DNA of 44,758 nt from a virus, in IMG/VR virus record IMGVR_UViG_3300020183_000003, positions 1-44,758 of that record. One strand, given 5' to 3'. Shown piece after piece: positions 37,815 to 44,616 of this stretch. The stretch's first letter is position 1. Every line of letters begins with the position of its first letter. The notes under the pieces were generated by a model, which was given only the letters and a program-made list of their open reading frames with translations, had not been told where the DNA came from and made no database searches. Position numbers and translations under genes: made by a program.

Positions 37815-39305
37815 TTATCCACCCATCATCAGTAAAGTGGAGTTTTTAGAACCTCCCACGAGATAATTGATGCCCTGACAGACCGCATCTACCTGGTCAT
37901 CGTTTGTGCCATTAGGAAACGAGACCATTTCCTCAACAAACGGATCCACCCAGTTAAACATACCCGGCTCTGGTAGATACACATTCCCCGCTTCAAAATA
38001 GGCACTTGCTGCATTTGCTCGGCTTTCCTTAGAGTCCTTCCCGGGGTTGTACTCTATCAAGCCCGGTAGCTCGTCCTTCAGCTCCGATATGATGGCCGGG
38101 CCATTTGCTTTGTCTTCCACAACTTTTTTGTATGCGTTCGGATGGCGGCGATGCATCATACGAACGGCGGCCTTTGTCTCCGGGAAGTTCATCCTTTCCC
38201 TTAGCATGTCGATTAAATAAAAACGGCCTGCCTTTTTCCCGATAACCGCGCAAGTAACATAGTCTGATTTCTTTTTTTTCGGGTCCTCTTTTTTCTTGAA
38301 CGCCATATCCCAGCTCTGAATAATAATGTCGAAGGAATCAGGAAGCTGCCGGTAATAATTCTGAAACCAACCTCTCTTGAACATATTTCCCTCTGGAGGG
38401 GTAGGCCGTTGCTGAAAAAGGGCAGAGAACCAAAAAGAGGAGTTTTTGCGAATGCTGTCTAAGCGCTCAAGATCCATTTTATTTGGCCACAACGCATCGC
38501 CAACAAGTCTGGGATCACAGTCGTTTCCATCGTCCAATGTTTCCCGAATTGCGGGCAATGTGAGCTGAGTCCACACCCCAGGCTCATTAGCCAAAAGCCG
38601 ACCGGCAAGATCATCCTCGTGCCATCTGGTTTGTGTGACCAAAATACCCCCAGGATGTCCTTTCAGCGACTCCAAACGAGTAAGAATATCTGCCACATAG
38701 CTGTCCCAAACGTTTTCACGAGTGGTTACTGACAAAGCCTGCTCCCGGCCCTTGATTGGGTCATCAATGATAATGAAGTGCGCGCCCATACCTGTGACCG
38801 CGCCACCAATCCCTGTCGTTCGTAAACTACCGCGAGGGCCAAGTATCTCCAATAGTCCTGTGTTTCTTGTTTCACCGTATGCAGACTTGAGGTTGTGAAT
38901 CTTGGATTGTGGCAGCAAAACATCCGGAAATATAGACATATAAGCTTTGGTGTCCATGATACGCTGAACGTCTCTATTCATTCGCTGTGAAAGGCTGTCC
39001 GAGTAGGTTAGGCACATGATCTGGGAATCCGGATTCCGACCAAAAATAAAGGCTGGAAGGCGTCTTGAGACAAGCTCGGATTTTCCGTGCCGTGGTGGCA
39101 TAGATACGATCAACCTTGTGATCTCACCCTTCACAAAGCGATCTAGGTGGTCGCAGAGTACCTGGTGGTGCCAGTTAATCTCGTAATCAGGCTTTGTGTA
39201 GAGAGTAAAGTCAAGGATTGATCGCCTTGCCAGTTCTCGATTAACCTCTTCGAGCGTTGGAATCTTTGTCAATCCCGCTATTTTTTTTAAGTTGCTGCTT
39301 CGCAT
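37815..39305 (-). CDS. terL: Terminase large subunit
   Basis: 496 aa. ATPase: Walker A-like SMPPRHGKSE (68-77), Walker B FIIIDDP (177-183), coupling motif LVTQTRWHEDD. The nuclease domain has D333 in QSWDMAF, ED at 397-398 (VVEDKANGP) and a late NDDQVDA. Packages DNA into proheads. Overlaps the small subunit gene by 65 bp if started at ATG 39305; a TTG near codon 12 is an alternative start. The motor class suggests headful or cos packaging cannot be decided here. Confidence 0.95.
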   Translation of the reverse strand: MRSSNLKKIAGLTKIPTLEEVNRELARRSILDFTLYTKPDYEINWHHQVLCDHLDRFVKGEITRLIVSMPPRHGKSELVSRRLPAFIFGRNPDSQIMCLTYSDSLSQRMNRDVQRIMDTKAYMSIFPDVLLPQSKIHNLKSAYGETRNTGLLEILGPRGSLRTTGIGGAVTGMGAHFIIIDDPIKGREQALSVTTRENVWDSYVADILTRLESLKGHPGGILVTQTRWHEDDLAGRLLANEPGVWTQLTLPAIRETLDDGNDCDPRLVGDALWPNKMDLERLDSIRKNSSFWFSALFQQRPTPPEGNMFKRGWFQNYYRQLPDSFDIIIQSWDMAFKKKEDPKKKKSDYVTCAVIGKKAGRFYLIDMLRERMNFPETKAAVRMMHRRHPNAYKKVVEDKANGPAIISELKDELPGLIEYNPGKDSKESRANAASAYFEAGNVYLPEPGMFNWVDPFVEEMVSFPNGTNDDQVDAVCQGINYLVGGSKNSTLLMMGG

Positions 39306-39705
39306 ATGCCTTGGCCATGACTCCTTGCAATGACTTTAAATCAGACTTAGAAAGACCCGATAAATCAACTGTTTCCTTGGTGTGGATTTCGACCGGATTA
39401 ACTTGTTCGTTTTCAATTTTCTCAATGTATCCCCTACTCTTCCCCTTTCGGCTTAAATAAAACGTAATTGCGCGCATATCCCCACGGTTAATGGCAATAG
39501 ATAGTTTGCTTTCTGCAACATCGAGAAGATCTTCGCTTGCACTGTGAATGATTTGTTTTAAATCGTTATTCGCCTGAATGCGCTTGTAGATAGCCTGTCT
39601 GCTGATCGTGAGCTGGAATTTATCACGAAGCATATCGATCGAGGGACCAATAAGCCCACGATTTTTCTTCAAAACAAACGCCAAGTTTTCTTCAGTCACT
39701 TTCAT
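39241..39705 (-). CDS. Terminase small subunit
   Basis: 154 aa. N-terminal HTH (SIDMLRDKFQLTISRQAIYKRI, about 22-43), then a helical oligomerisation region (LLDVAESKLSIAINRGDMRAITFYL). The C-terminal tail VDLSGLSKSDLKSL resembles the peptide that contacts the large subunit. Recognises the packaging site. Precedes the large subunit and overlaps it. Confidence 0.88.
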   Translation of the reverse strand: MKVTEENLAFVLKKNRGLIGPSIDMLRDKFQLTISRQAIYKRIQANNDLKQIIHSASEDLLDVAESKLSIAINRGDMRAITFYLSRKGKSRGYIEKIENEQVNPVEIHTKETVDLSGLSKSDLKSLQGVMAKAYAKQQLKKNSGIDKDSNARRG

Positions 39706-39956
39706 AAATCATCAAGCTCACTTTTTTTTATTTTGACAACTTCGGACAACGTTGATTGTAAAATTTTTTTGCAGTGGTCCAGCTGACGAGCATTAACAGT
39801 TACGCTAACAGTTAATACGGCTGCGGAAAGCCAATAAACAGCCTTTAAATAGGCGTCTGCCCCAAAGGTACGGGCATTACCTATCCACACTACCGCTGCA
39901 CATAAATCAAGAAAACAGAGCACTGATGGGAATAGCCATGTCGGAATCTTATGCAT
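39702..39956 (-). CDS. Small two-TM membrane protein
   Basis: 84 aa with two membrane segments (WLFPSVLCFLDLCAAVVWI and LKAVYWLSAAVLTVSVTV) and a helical cytosolic tail (HCKKILQSTLSEVVKIKKSE). Overlaps the small terminase by ATGA. Size suits a holin or a superinfection-immunity protein; the location before terminase is unusual for a holin. Confidence 0.7.
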   Translation of the reverse strand: MHKIPTWLFPSVLCFLDLCAAVVWIGNARTFGADAYLKAVYWLSAAVLTVSVTVNARQLDHCKKILQSTLSEVVKIKKSELDDL

Positions 39957-39994
39957 CCTAAAAACTCCTTAAATCACGAGGTGGGCAGCACTTT

Positions 39995-40975
39995 CTAAAA
40001 CTCATACAAACAGCATTCTCTCTTTCGGTATTTTTTTTCAATTTCGATATACTGATCGTTTGACTCAATTCCCAAATAATTTCTCCGAAGACGAAAAGCT
40101 ACTCGTCCGGTTGTTCCTGAACCCATGAAAGGGTCTAAAACAATGCCTCCCTCTGGACATCCAGCCAAAATACAGGGCTCAATCAATTTTTCTGGAAACG
40201 TGGCAAAATGAGCTTCCGGGAAAGGCTGGGTAGCAACATTCCAGACGGACCTTTTATGCCGACCATTTTCTTGTTGTTCAAATTTAGAAACTTGATCTAA
40301 TTTTGAAAGTCCTTCATGAGTTCTCGAATGTCCTCTACCTTTTCTATGTATCGTTCCATGAGATCCTTTTTCAACGTCCCATCCAGTTGGAACACATCGT
40401 TTTCGTCTTCCATTTACCGATTCGGTAGGATGGCTTTTTACGGAAACACGGTCAAGACGTGATCTCCAATTTTTTTCAGTTGATGCTTCTCGAATAGATT
40501 CATGATCAAAATAATAGTTAGAACTTTTGCTCAACAAAAAGATATACTCATGCGCTTTTGTACAACGATCTTTTACACTTTCTGGCATGGGGTTTGGCTT
40601 AGCCCAAATAATGTCTTGTCGCAGATGCCATCCTGAATCTTGTAATGAAAAAGCAACACGCCAAGGAATTCCAACTAGCTCTTTATTCAAATAGGAATCT
40701 CCGAGATTAAGCCAAAGGGTTCCATTTTTTTTCAAAACTCTTTGTATTTGATCAAAAGTAATTTTTAAATGCTCAACAAAAAGATAAGGTGTTTTTTCCA
40801 TTCCCAAGCAATAAATGGAATCATCCGGCCACTTAACAGGCGTGATTTCGTAGTCCCTAAGTCCCCAATATGGTGGTGAAGTCACACAACAATCTATGCT
40901 TTCATCTGGAAGTGTTCTAAGCACTTCGAGCGCATTTCCATGAATCGTTGAATTAATCGGGTAATTTCCAATCAT
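39995..40975 (-). CDS. DNA methyltransferase, SPPY type (beta class)
   Basis: 326 aa. Motif IV TSPPYWGLRDY near residue 32 precedes motif I DPFMGSGTTG near 287, i.e. beta-class order. SPPY favours N4-cytosine methylation, with N6-adenine possible. The variable region at 170-250 is very basic and probably reads the target. No restriction gene is adjacent, so it is likely a solitary enzyme protecting phage DNA from host restriction. Confidence 0.92.
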   Translation of the reverse strand: MIGNYPINSTIHGNALEVLRTLPDESIDCCVTSPPYWGLRDYEITPVKWPDDSIYCLGMEKTPYLFVEHLKITFDQIQRVLKKNGTLWLNLGDSYLNKELVGIPWRVAFSLQDSGWHLRQDIIWAKPNPMPESVKDRCTKAHEYIFLLSKSSNYYFDHESIREASTEKNWRSRLDRVSVKSHPTESVNGRRKRCVPTGWDVEKGSHGTIHRKGRGHSRTHEGLSKLDQVSKFEQQENGRHKRSVWNVATQPFPEAHFATFPEKLIEPCILAGCPEGGIVLDPFMGSGTTGRVAFRLRRNYLGIESNDQYIEIEKKYRKRECCLYEF

Positions 40976-40978
40976 GCT

Positions 40979-41497
40979 TTATGGCCTAAAAATTCCGTAA
41001 TAACCCTGCCGATTTGATGCATTAAAAGCAATTGGCGAAAATCCGCAATGGAAACACTCCCAGGCATATAAAATACGCCCAATACGGCCATTCCCATCCC
41101 AAAACGGGTGAATCATTTCAAATTCGCGATGCCGTTTTAAGGCATCTATTTGAGAAAATTTGTCTTGAAATTTTTTATTTGAAAAACTTTTGTCAGAATG
41201 TGGTCTTAAAAAATCGTCCATCAAGTTCTGAATTGTAATGGGTAATGGCGCTTTTCTTCCGCCAATAAACACATTTCCCGATCTAAAAACGCCAAGCTCT
41301 TCTTTTTTTAAGTGCCCTGTCATCAAAATACGGTGACACTCTAGTATGCTTGAAACATTAAGCAACTGTTCATGCCACAAAAATGACCAGGCCTCAAGTG
41401 CATTTATACGAGAATTACGGTCTTTGACACCCTCTATTTCGTTTGAGTGCTGTAAAAAATCTTCCATGAATAGATAAAGCATGAGTCTGTCCAACAT
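40979..41497 (-). CDS. Fic-domain protein with N-terminal inhibitory motif
   Basis: 172 aa. Complete Fic signature HPFWDGNGRIGR (130-141), flap-like GVFRSGNVFIGG (69-80), and an SxxxEG inhibitory helix SNEIEG (18-23), the class II arrangement in which a glutamate blocks productive ATP binding. Such enzymes usually transfer AMP to target proteins. Located between a methyltransferase and DUF1064. The C-terminus is short after the active site. Target unknown. Confidence 0.92.
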   Translation of the reverse strand: MLDRLMLYLFMEDFLQHSNEIEGVKDRNSRINALEAWSFLWHEQLLNVSSILECHRILMTGHLKKEELGVFRSGNVFIGGRKAPLPITIQNLMDDFLRPHSDKSFSNKKFQDKFSQIDALKRHREFEMIHPFWDGNGRIGRILYAWECFHCGFSPIAFNASNRQGYYGIFRP

Positions 41498-41913
41498 TAA
41501 GCTCTAATCTCCTCAAAAATAATGTCTGGAAACTTTGCCTTAAAAAGCTTTCTTTTTGTGATAGCTACCTGAGTCCACATACCCTTTTTTTCACGCACAA
41601 CCCATGACCTTTTACTGATTGAATAGTAAAAAAAGTCAGCCACATAAATGATAGGCTTTTCACTTTTTGTGCCTTCTTGCAAAACAAACGGCTCCTGCAA
41701 CCTTAGTTCACGCACATCTGGGTCGATTTTTATGAACTGAAACTCCATCATTTCGGACAAAGAATCAAACTTTATTTTTTGCGCTCTTCCCCGCCAAACA
41801 CCTACCCAAACGGGCTTTTTATTCCGATATTTTGTCTGTTTTTCGGAATTTTTCTTAATTAGCTCTTCATACCCCCCCATTTTACGAACATCTGATGCGT
41901 TAATAATCATCAT
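41497..41913 (-). CDS. DUF1064 protein (nuclease-like)
   Basis: 138 aa. Core KYRNKKPVWVG, FDSLSEMMEFQFI, ELRLQEPFVLQEG, PIIYVADFFYYS and WVVREKKG...TKRKLFKAKFPD match DUF1064, whose members resemble Holliday-junction or restriction-type nucleases (D...ExK core: VADFFYY and VREKKG). Probably acts in DNA recombination or packaging-substrate processing. Confidence 0.85.
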   Translation of the reverse strand: MMIINASDVRKMGGYEELIKKNSEKQTKYRNKKPVWVGVWRGRAQKIKFDSLSEMMEFQFIKIDPDVRELRLQEPFVLQEGTKSEKPIIYVADFFYYSISKRSWVVREKKGMWTQVAITKRKLFKAKFPDIIFEEIRA

Positions 41914-42238
41914 AATTTTTTCTCTTTTTAAAGTGGGTTAATTCAATAAATTTACCATCGTCATTTTTATAATCCATGTTGTGTATTTCAAGAAGCTTAT
42001 CAGCAAAGAGATACTGAAAATAATTCTCGCCTGTTTCCTTGTTTTGAAGACGAAAAATGAAATCAAACTTTTGGTGTTCCACAATCTCTTTTCCATTTAT
42101 TTTTTTGAGATTTTGAACTGTGTTTTTTAACGATGCGTTTTGTGATTTTAGGGTATAAATCTCAATAAATTGAAGCCACGCCAAAAAGGCTGCGGATACC
42201 AAAATCAAAACTGTTAAATATATGGCTGTGAAAATCAC
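41900..42238 (-). CDS. Small membrane-anchored coiled-coil protein
   Basis: 112 aa. N-terminal membrane segment (AIYLTVLILVSAAFLAWL), then a coiled coil (LKSQNASLKNTVQNLKK) and a polar C-terminus. The start overlaps the upstream methylase stop (ATGA); its 3' end overlaps DUF1064. Layout recalls inner-membrane spanin subunits but context is not lysis; unknown. Confidence 0.65.
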   Translation of the reverse strand: MIFTAIYLTVLILVSAAFLAWLQFIEIYTLKSQNASLKNTVQNLKKINGKEIVEHQKFDFIFRLQNKETGENYFQYLFADKLLEIHNMDYKNDDGKFIELTHFKKRKNYDDY

Positions 42239-43536
42239 TTTTTTTCTGCCTCAACTAAGCCATACTTTGTAAAATCAGTGATCGTCTCCCCATTTCTCTT
42301 AACCGTCGGCTGAATATTGTTCTTTTTGCAATAATCGACATACCGCAAAACAATGGCATCACAATAGCGTTCATCAAGCTCAATAGTTCTACAGACACGT
42401 TTGTGTTTTTGGCAGGCAATTAACGTGGTTCCGGACCCTGCAAATGGGTCATAGACCGTATCCCCGCGTTCAGTGTTGTTCAAAATAGGAATCTCCATAC
42501 ACTTAAGCGGTTTCTGTGTACCGTGACCATAGGTTTCCTCTTTGTCCGAGTTTCCAAAGCTGTTGTTATTTTTTATCTGCCAGGTTGTTGCCTGATCCCT
42601 TCTTCCTTGCCAGTTGTGCTTTTCACCTTTTTTGACTGCATACCAGCAAGGTTCATGCTGCCAATGGTAGTCTCCACGACTCATTGCAAAGTGTTGTTTT
42701 ACCCAGATTATTTGGCTTATGATTTCAAAGCCACAATCGATCAAATTTTGCGCGATGGTATAAGTAAGGCGTCCCGCATGCCAAACATACGCTACATTTC
42801 CTTTAAAAAGGCTATATGCCTCAGACCAATCAACTTTATCGTCATTCTTTACTTTTCCATTTGATCTCTTGTCAAACACTATACCAAATTCTTCCCGCCA
42901 TTCTGGATCATACTCCACACCATACGGAGGATCTGTGACCATGAGGAGTGGATTATCACTCCCCATCAACTTATCAACATCAGTTGAGACAGTGCTATCC
43001 CCACAGAAAAGACGATGCTCACCCAATTCATACAAATCTCCTCTGACTGTTTCTGAGGATTTTAACGCCAGTGGGTCTGGAATATCGTCCTCACCTTCGG
43101 ATTCTCCGCCTTCAGAGTCATCGAGCTTAAAATCAACCTCTTCAAATCCCCAGTCAAGAAGTTCAGGGATCTCAAACTCAGCTTGAAGAATCTCCCAATC
43201 CCATTCACCCGTGTTCTTGTTGAGACGGATGTTTAACTCTCGCTCTTTATCCAGAATCAAATCCAGATAAATAACTGGAACCTCAGATTCCCCCATAGCC
43301 CCCCAAACCTTTACGCGTTGATGCCCACCGATAATGACGTTTTCACGATCTTTATTTTTGTTCACAATAATGGGGTCAACAAACCCAAATTCCGTTAGGG
43401 ATTTTTGGATATCCTCGTGTTGTTTTTCAGAAAGTTTCCGAGGATTGTATTCTGCAAATTTTAGATCACTAATTTTAACCCAAACATGCTCTTTGATTCT
43501 ATTTTTTTGTGTTTCTTTTTGCTTTTTCATACCCAC
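42235..43536 (-). CDS. ParB-nuclease-like domain fused to DNA methyltransferase
   Basis: 433 aa. Residues 18-110 form a ParB/Srx-type domain (VKISDLKFAEYNPRKLSEKQ, VIIGGHQRVKVWGAMG). The methyltransferase follows: motif IV TDPPYGVEYD near 200 (DPPY, favouring N6-adenine) and motif I YDPFAGSGTTLIA near 372, beta-class order. This fusion is common in phages, where it modifies phage DNA. An acidic linker (DSEGGESEGEDD) joins the domains. Overlaps the zinc-finger gene by 38 bp. Confidence 0.92.
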   Translation of the reverse strand: MGMKKQKETQKNRIKEHVWVKISDLKFAEYNPRKLSEKQHEDIQKSLTEFGFVDPIIVNKNKDRENVIIGGHQRVKVWGAMGESEVPVIYLDLILDKERELNIRLNKNTGEWDWEILQAEFEIPELLDWGFEEVDFKLDDSEGGESEGEDDIPDPLALKSSETVRGDLYELGEHRLFCGDSTVSTDVDKLMGSDNPLLMVTDPPYGVEYDPEWREEFGIVFDKRSNGKVKNDDKVDWSEAYSLFKGNVAYVWHAGRLTYTIAQNLIDCGFEIISQIIWVKQHFAMSRGDYHWQHEPCWYAVKKGEKHNWQGRRDQATTWQIKNNNSFGNSDKEETYGHGTQKPLKCMEIPILNNTERGDTVYDPFAGSGTTLIACQKHKRVCRTIELDERYCDAIVLRYVDYCKKNNIQPTVKRNGETITDFTKYGLVEAEKK

Positions 43537-43681
43537 TCCAATCGTTTATCGTTTTGCAAGCCCCCCCACAACTTTTACAGGCGTGTTCGTATTGATTGTT
43601 TTTCAACACAAACGGTGGCGTTCTTTTTACCAATCCAAAACAGCATGCAGAAACGAGTCCTAAAGAAAACTTTTCTTTCAA
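43499..43681 (-). CDS. Small Com-like zinc-finger protein 2 (TTG start)
   Basis: 60 aa with CKSCGGACK near residue 35 and an earlier CC pair. TTG 43681 follows AGGAGG at 6 nt and lies right after the previous stop. Together with the gene at 43684 it precedes a DNA modification gene, like Mu com before mom, where the zinc protein activates translation of the modifier. This parallel is an inference. Confidence 0.65.
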   Translation of the reverse strand: MKEKFSLGLVSACCFGLVKRTPPFVLKNNQYEHACKSCGGACKTINDWSGYEKAKRNTKK

Positions 43682-43683
43682 AG

Positions 43684-43863
43684 CTAACCTCCTCTAAACT
43701 CTTTGGGACGCCAAAATGGTTTAGACTTCACATCGACAAACCTAAAACAGCGTTTACAAAAAAACAAAATCACTCCAAAAAAACTAAAAAATTTAGGTGG
43801 TAATCCACAACATTTGCAAACAGGGGCATGAATCGCGCATCGGCTTATAATCTTTGAGCTCAT
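43684..43863 (-). CDS. Small zinc-ribbon protein 1
   Basis: 59 aa from ATG 43863 (MSSKIISRCAIHAPVCKCCG...), behind AAGGCGG. Ligand pattern CKCC and CKRC about 18 residues apart, a treble-clef or ribbon. An in-frame ATG at 43995 would read through leader copy 6, so it is rejected. First gene after that leader; cysteine content suggests RNA or DNA binding. Confidence 0.7.
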   Translation of the reverse strand: MSSKIISRCAIHAPVCKCCGLPPKFFSFFGVILFFCKRCFRFVDVKSKPFWRPKEFRGG

Positions 43864-43879
43864 TGAAACCGCCTTAAAG

Positions 43880-43956
43880 AAAAAAAGGCGAGTCGGTGCA
43901 ATTTCTGCACTAACTCGCCTCCTGCTGGTTTGTCTTTTGACTTCCGTTTGGTCAGC
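43880..43956 (-). promoter_or_regulatory. Late leader RNA element, copy 6 (zinc-finger/methylase block)
   Basis: GCTGAC (43956-43951), CAAAC, hairpin GG-AA-GTC-AAAA-GAC-AAA-CC, CAGGA, terminator GGCGAGT...ACTCGCC with an inner GTGCA/TGCAC stem, and a T-run. TAAAAT at 43973-43978. Most upstream copy in the late strand. Confidence 0.78.
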
Positions 43957-43998
43957 TACTATTTTTTTGTCAATTTTAACACTTAGAAAAATCATTGA

Positions 43999-44361
43999 CT
44001 ACTTACCCAAAAAAAATCTTATCTTTTTCAACATGGTATCAACCGATTCGGGCTTGTCTAAAACCCCAACGAACCCATGTAAAAAATCACCAATATTTGG
44101 GGCTCCCGAAACTGAAGAAAACAAGAGAATTTTTTGATTTGGTTTCTTAACCAAAATTTGTTTAGCCGCATCTACACCATTTATTTTTGGCATCATGAAG
44201 TCCATCAAAATTAGTTCAAACTCATTTTTGATAGCCTGCTGTATTCCATTTTTTGGTGAATTTTCGGCAATAGCTTCAACCTCTGGCATTTCCTTTTTCA
44301 TCAAGTACAAAATCGATTTTGTAATTGCGATATCGTCATCAATGATCAAAAGCTTCTTCAT
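43999..44361 (-). CDS. Stand-alone response regulator receiver domain
   Basis: 120 aa, a single CheY-like domain. Acidic triad DDD (8-10), phosphoacceptor D54 (LILMDFMMP), S82/S83 at the switch position (LLFSSVSG) and K103 (DKPES). No output domain. GGAGTG ribosome site. It heads the late strand next to leader copy 6. It may intercept a host kinase signal or act as a protein-protein switch; phage-encoded free receivers are rare. Confidence 0.92.
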   Translation of the reverse strand: MKKLLIIDDDIAITKSILYLMKKEMPEVEAIAENSPKNGIQQAIKNEFELILMDFMMPKINGVDAAKQILVKKPNQKILLFSSVSGAPNIGDFLHGFVGVLDKPESVDTMLKKIRFFLGK

Positions 44362-44593
44362 GAAACACTCCTTTTGGTTTGGATGGTTTGGACGGCCTTA
44401 AATAAAGCACCTGTTCAAGAACCTCAATCCGGGCATAATTTCGTGAAAGCTGTCCTCGCAATAGATTTCTGATTTCTTCGTTTTCTCTCGTCGGCCTAAG
44501 CTTTTTTAGGCGATCCTCTTTTTCCTTCGCCAAAAAAATATCGATTCGAATCTGACTTCTTATACGTTCTCTTAAATCCTGTTCTGTGTTCAT
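44339..44593 (-). CDS. Small charged helical protein
   Basis: 84 aa, strongly charged and helical (LRERIRSQIRIDIFLAKEKEDRLKKL..., RNYARIEVLEQVLYL). Overlaps the response regulator start by 23 bp, so likely co-translated. Coiled-coil formation is plausible; a partner or dimerisation adaptor for the receiver is an inference. Confidence 0.7.
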   Translation of the reverse strand: MNTEQDLRERIRSQIRIDIFLAKEKEDRLKKLRPTRENEEIRNLLRGQLSRNYARIEVLEQVLYLRPSKPSKPKGVFHEEAFDH

Positions 44594-44616
44594 GTTTGAC
44601 TCCTTTTAATTGCTAA

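Noticed and set aside
14115-43956. The six leader repeats as a dispersed CRISPR array or REP-type repeats
   Set aside because: Copies are kilobases apart, all on one strand, each directly upstream of a ribosome site, and the terminator arms differ. There are no spacers and no cas genes.
14115-43956. Leader elements as lambda-type nut sites (boxA plus boxB)
   Set aside because: GCTRACYAA only weakly resembles boxA, and one nut site serves all downstream terminators in lambda, whereas here each terminator has its own copy. No N-like basic protein was identified. Kept only as a possible mechanism.
43864-43995. N-terminal extension of the zinc-ribbon gene up to 43995
   Set aside because: The extension is the translation of leader copy 6; the ATG at 43863 has a good ribosome site.
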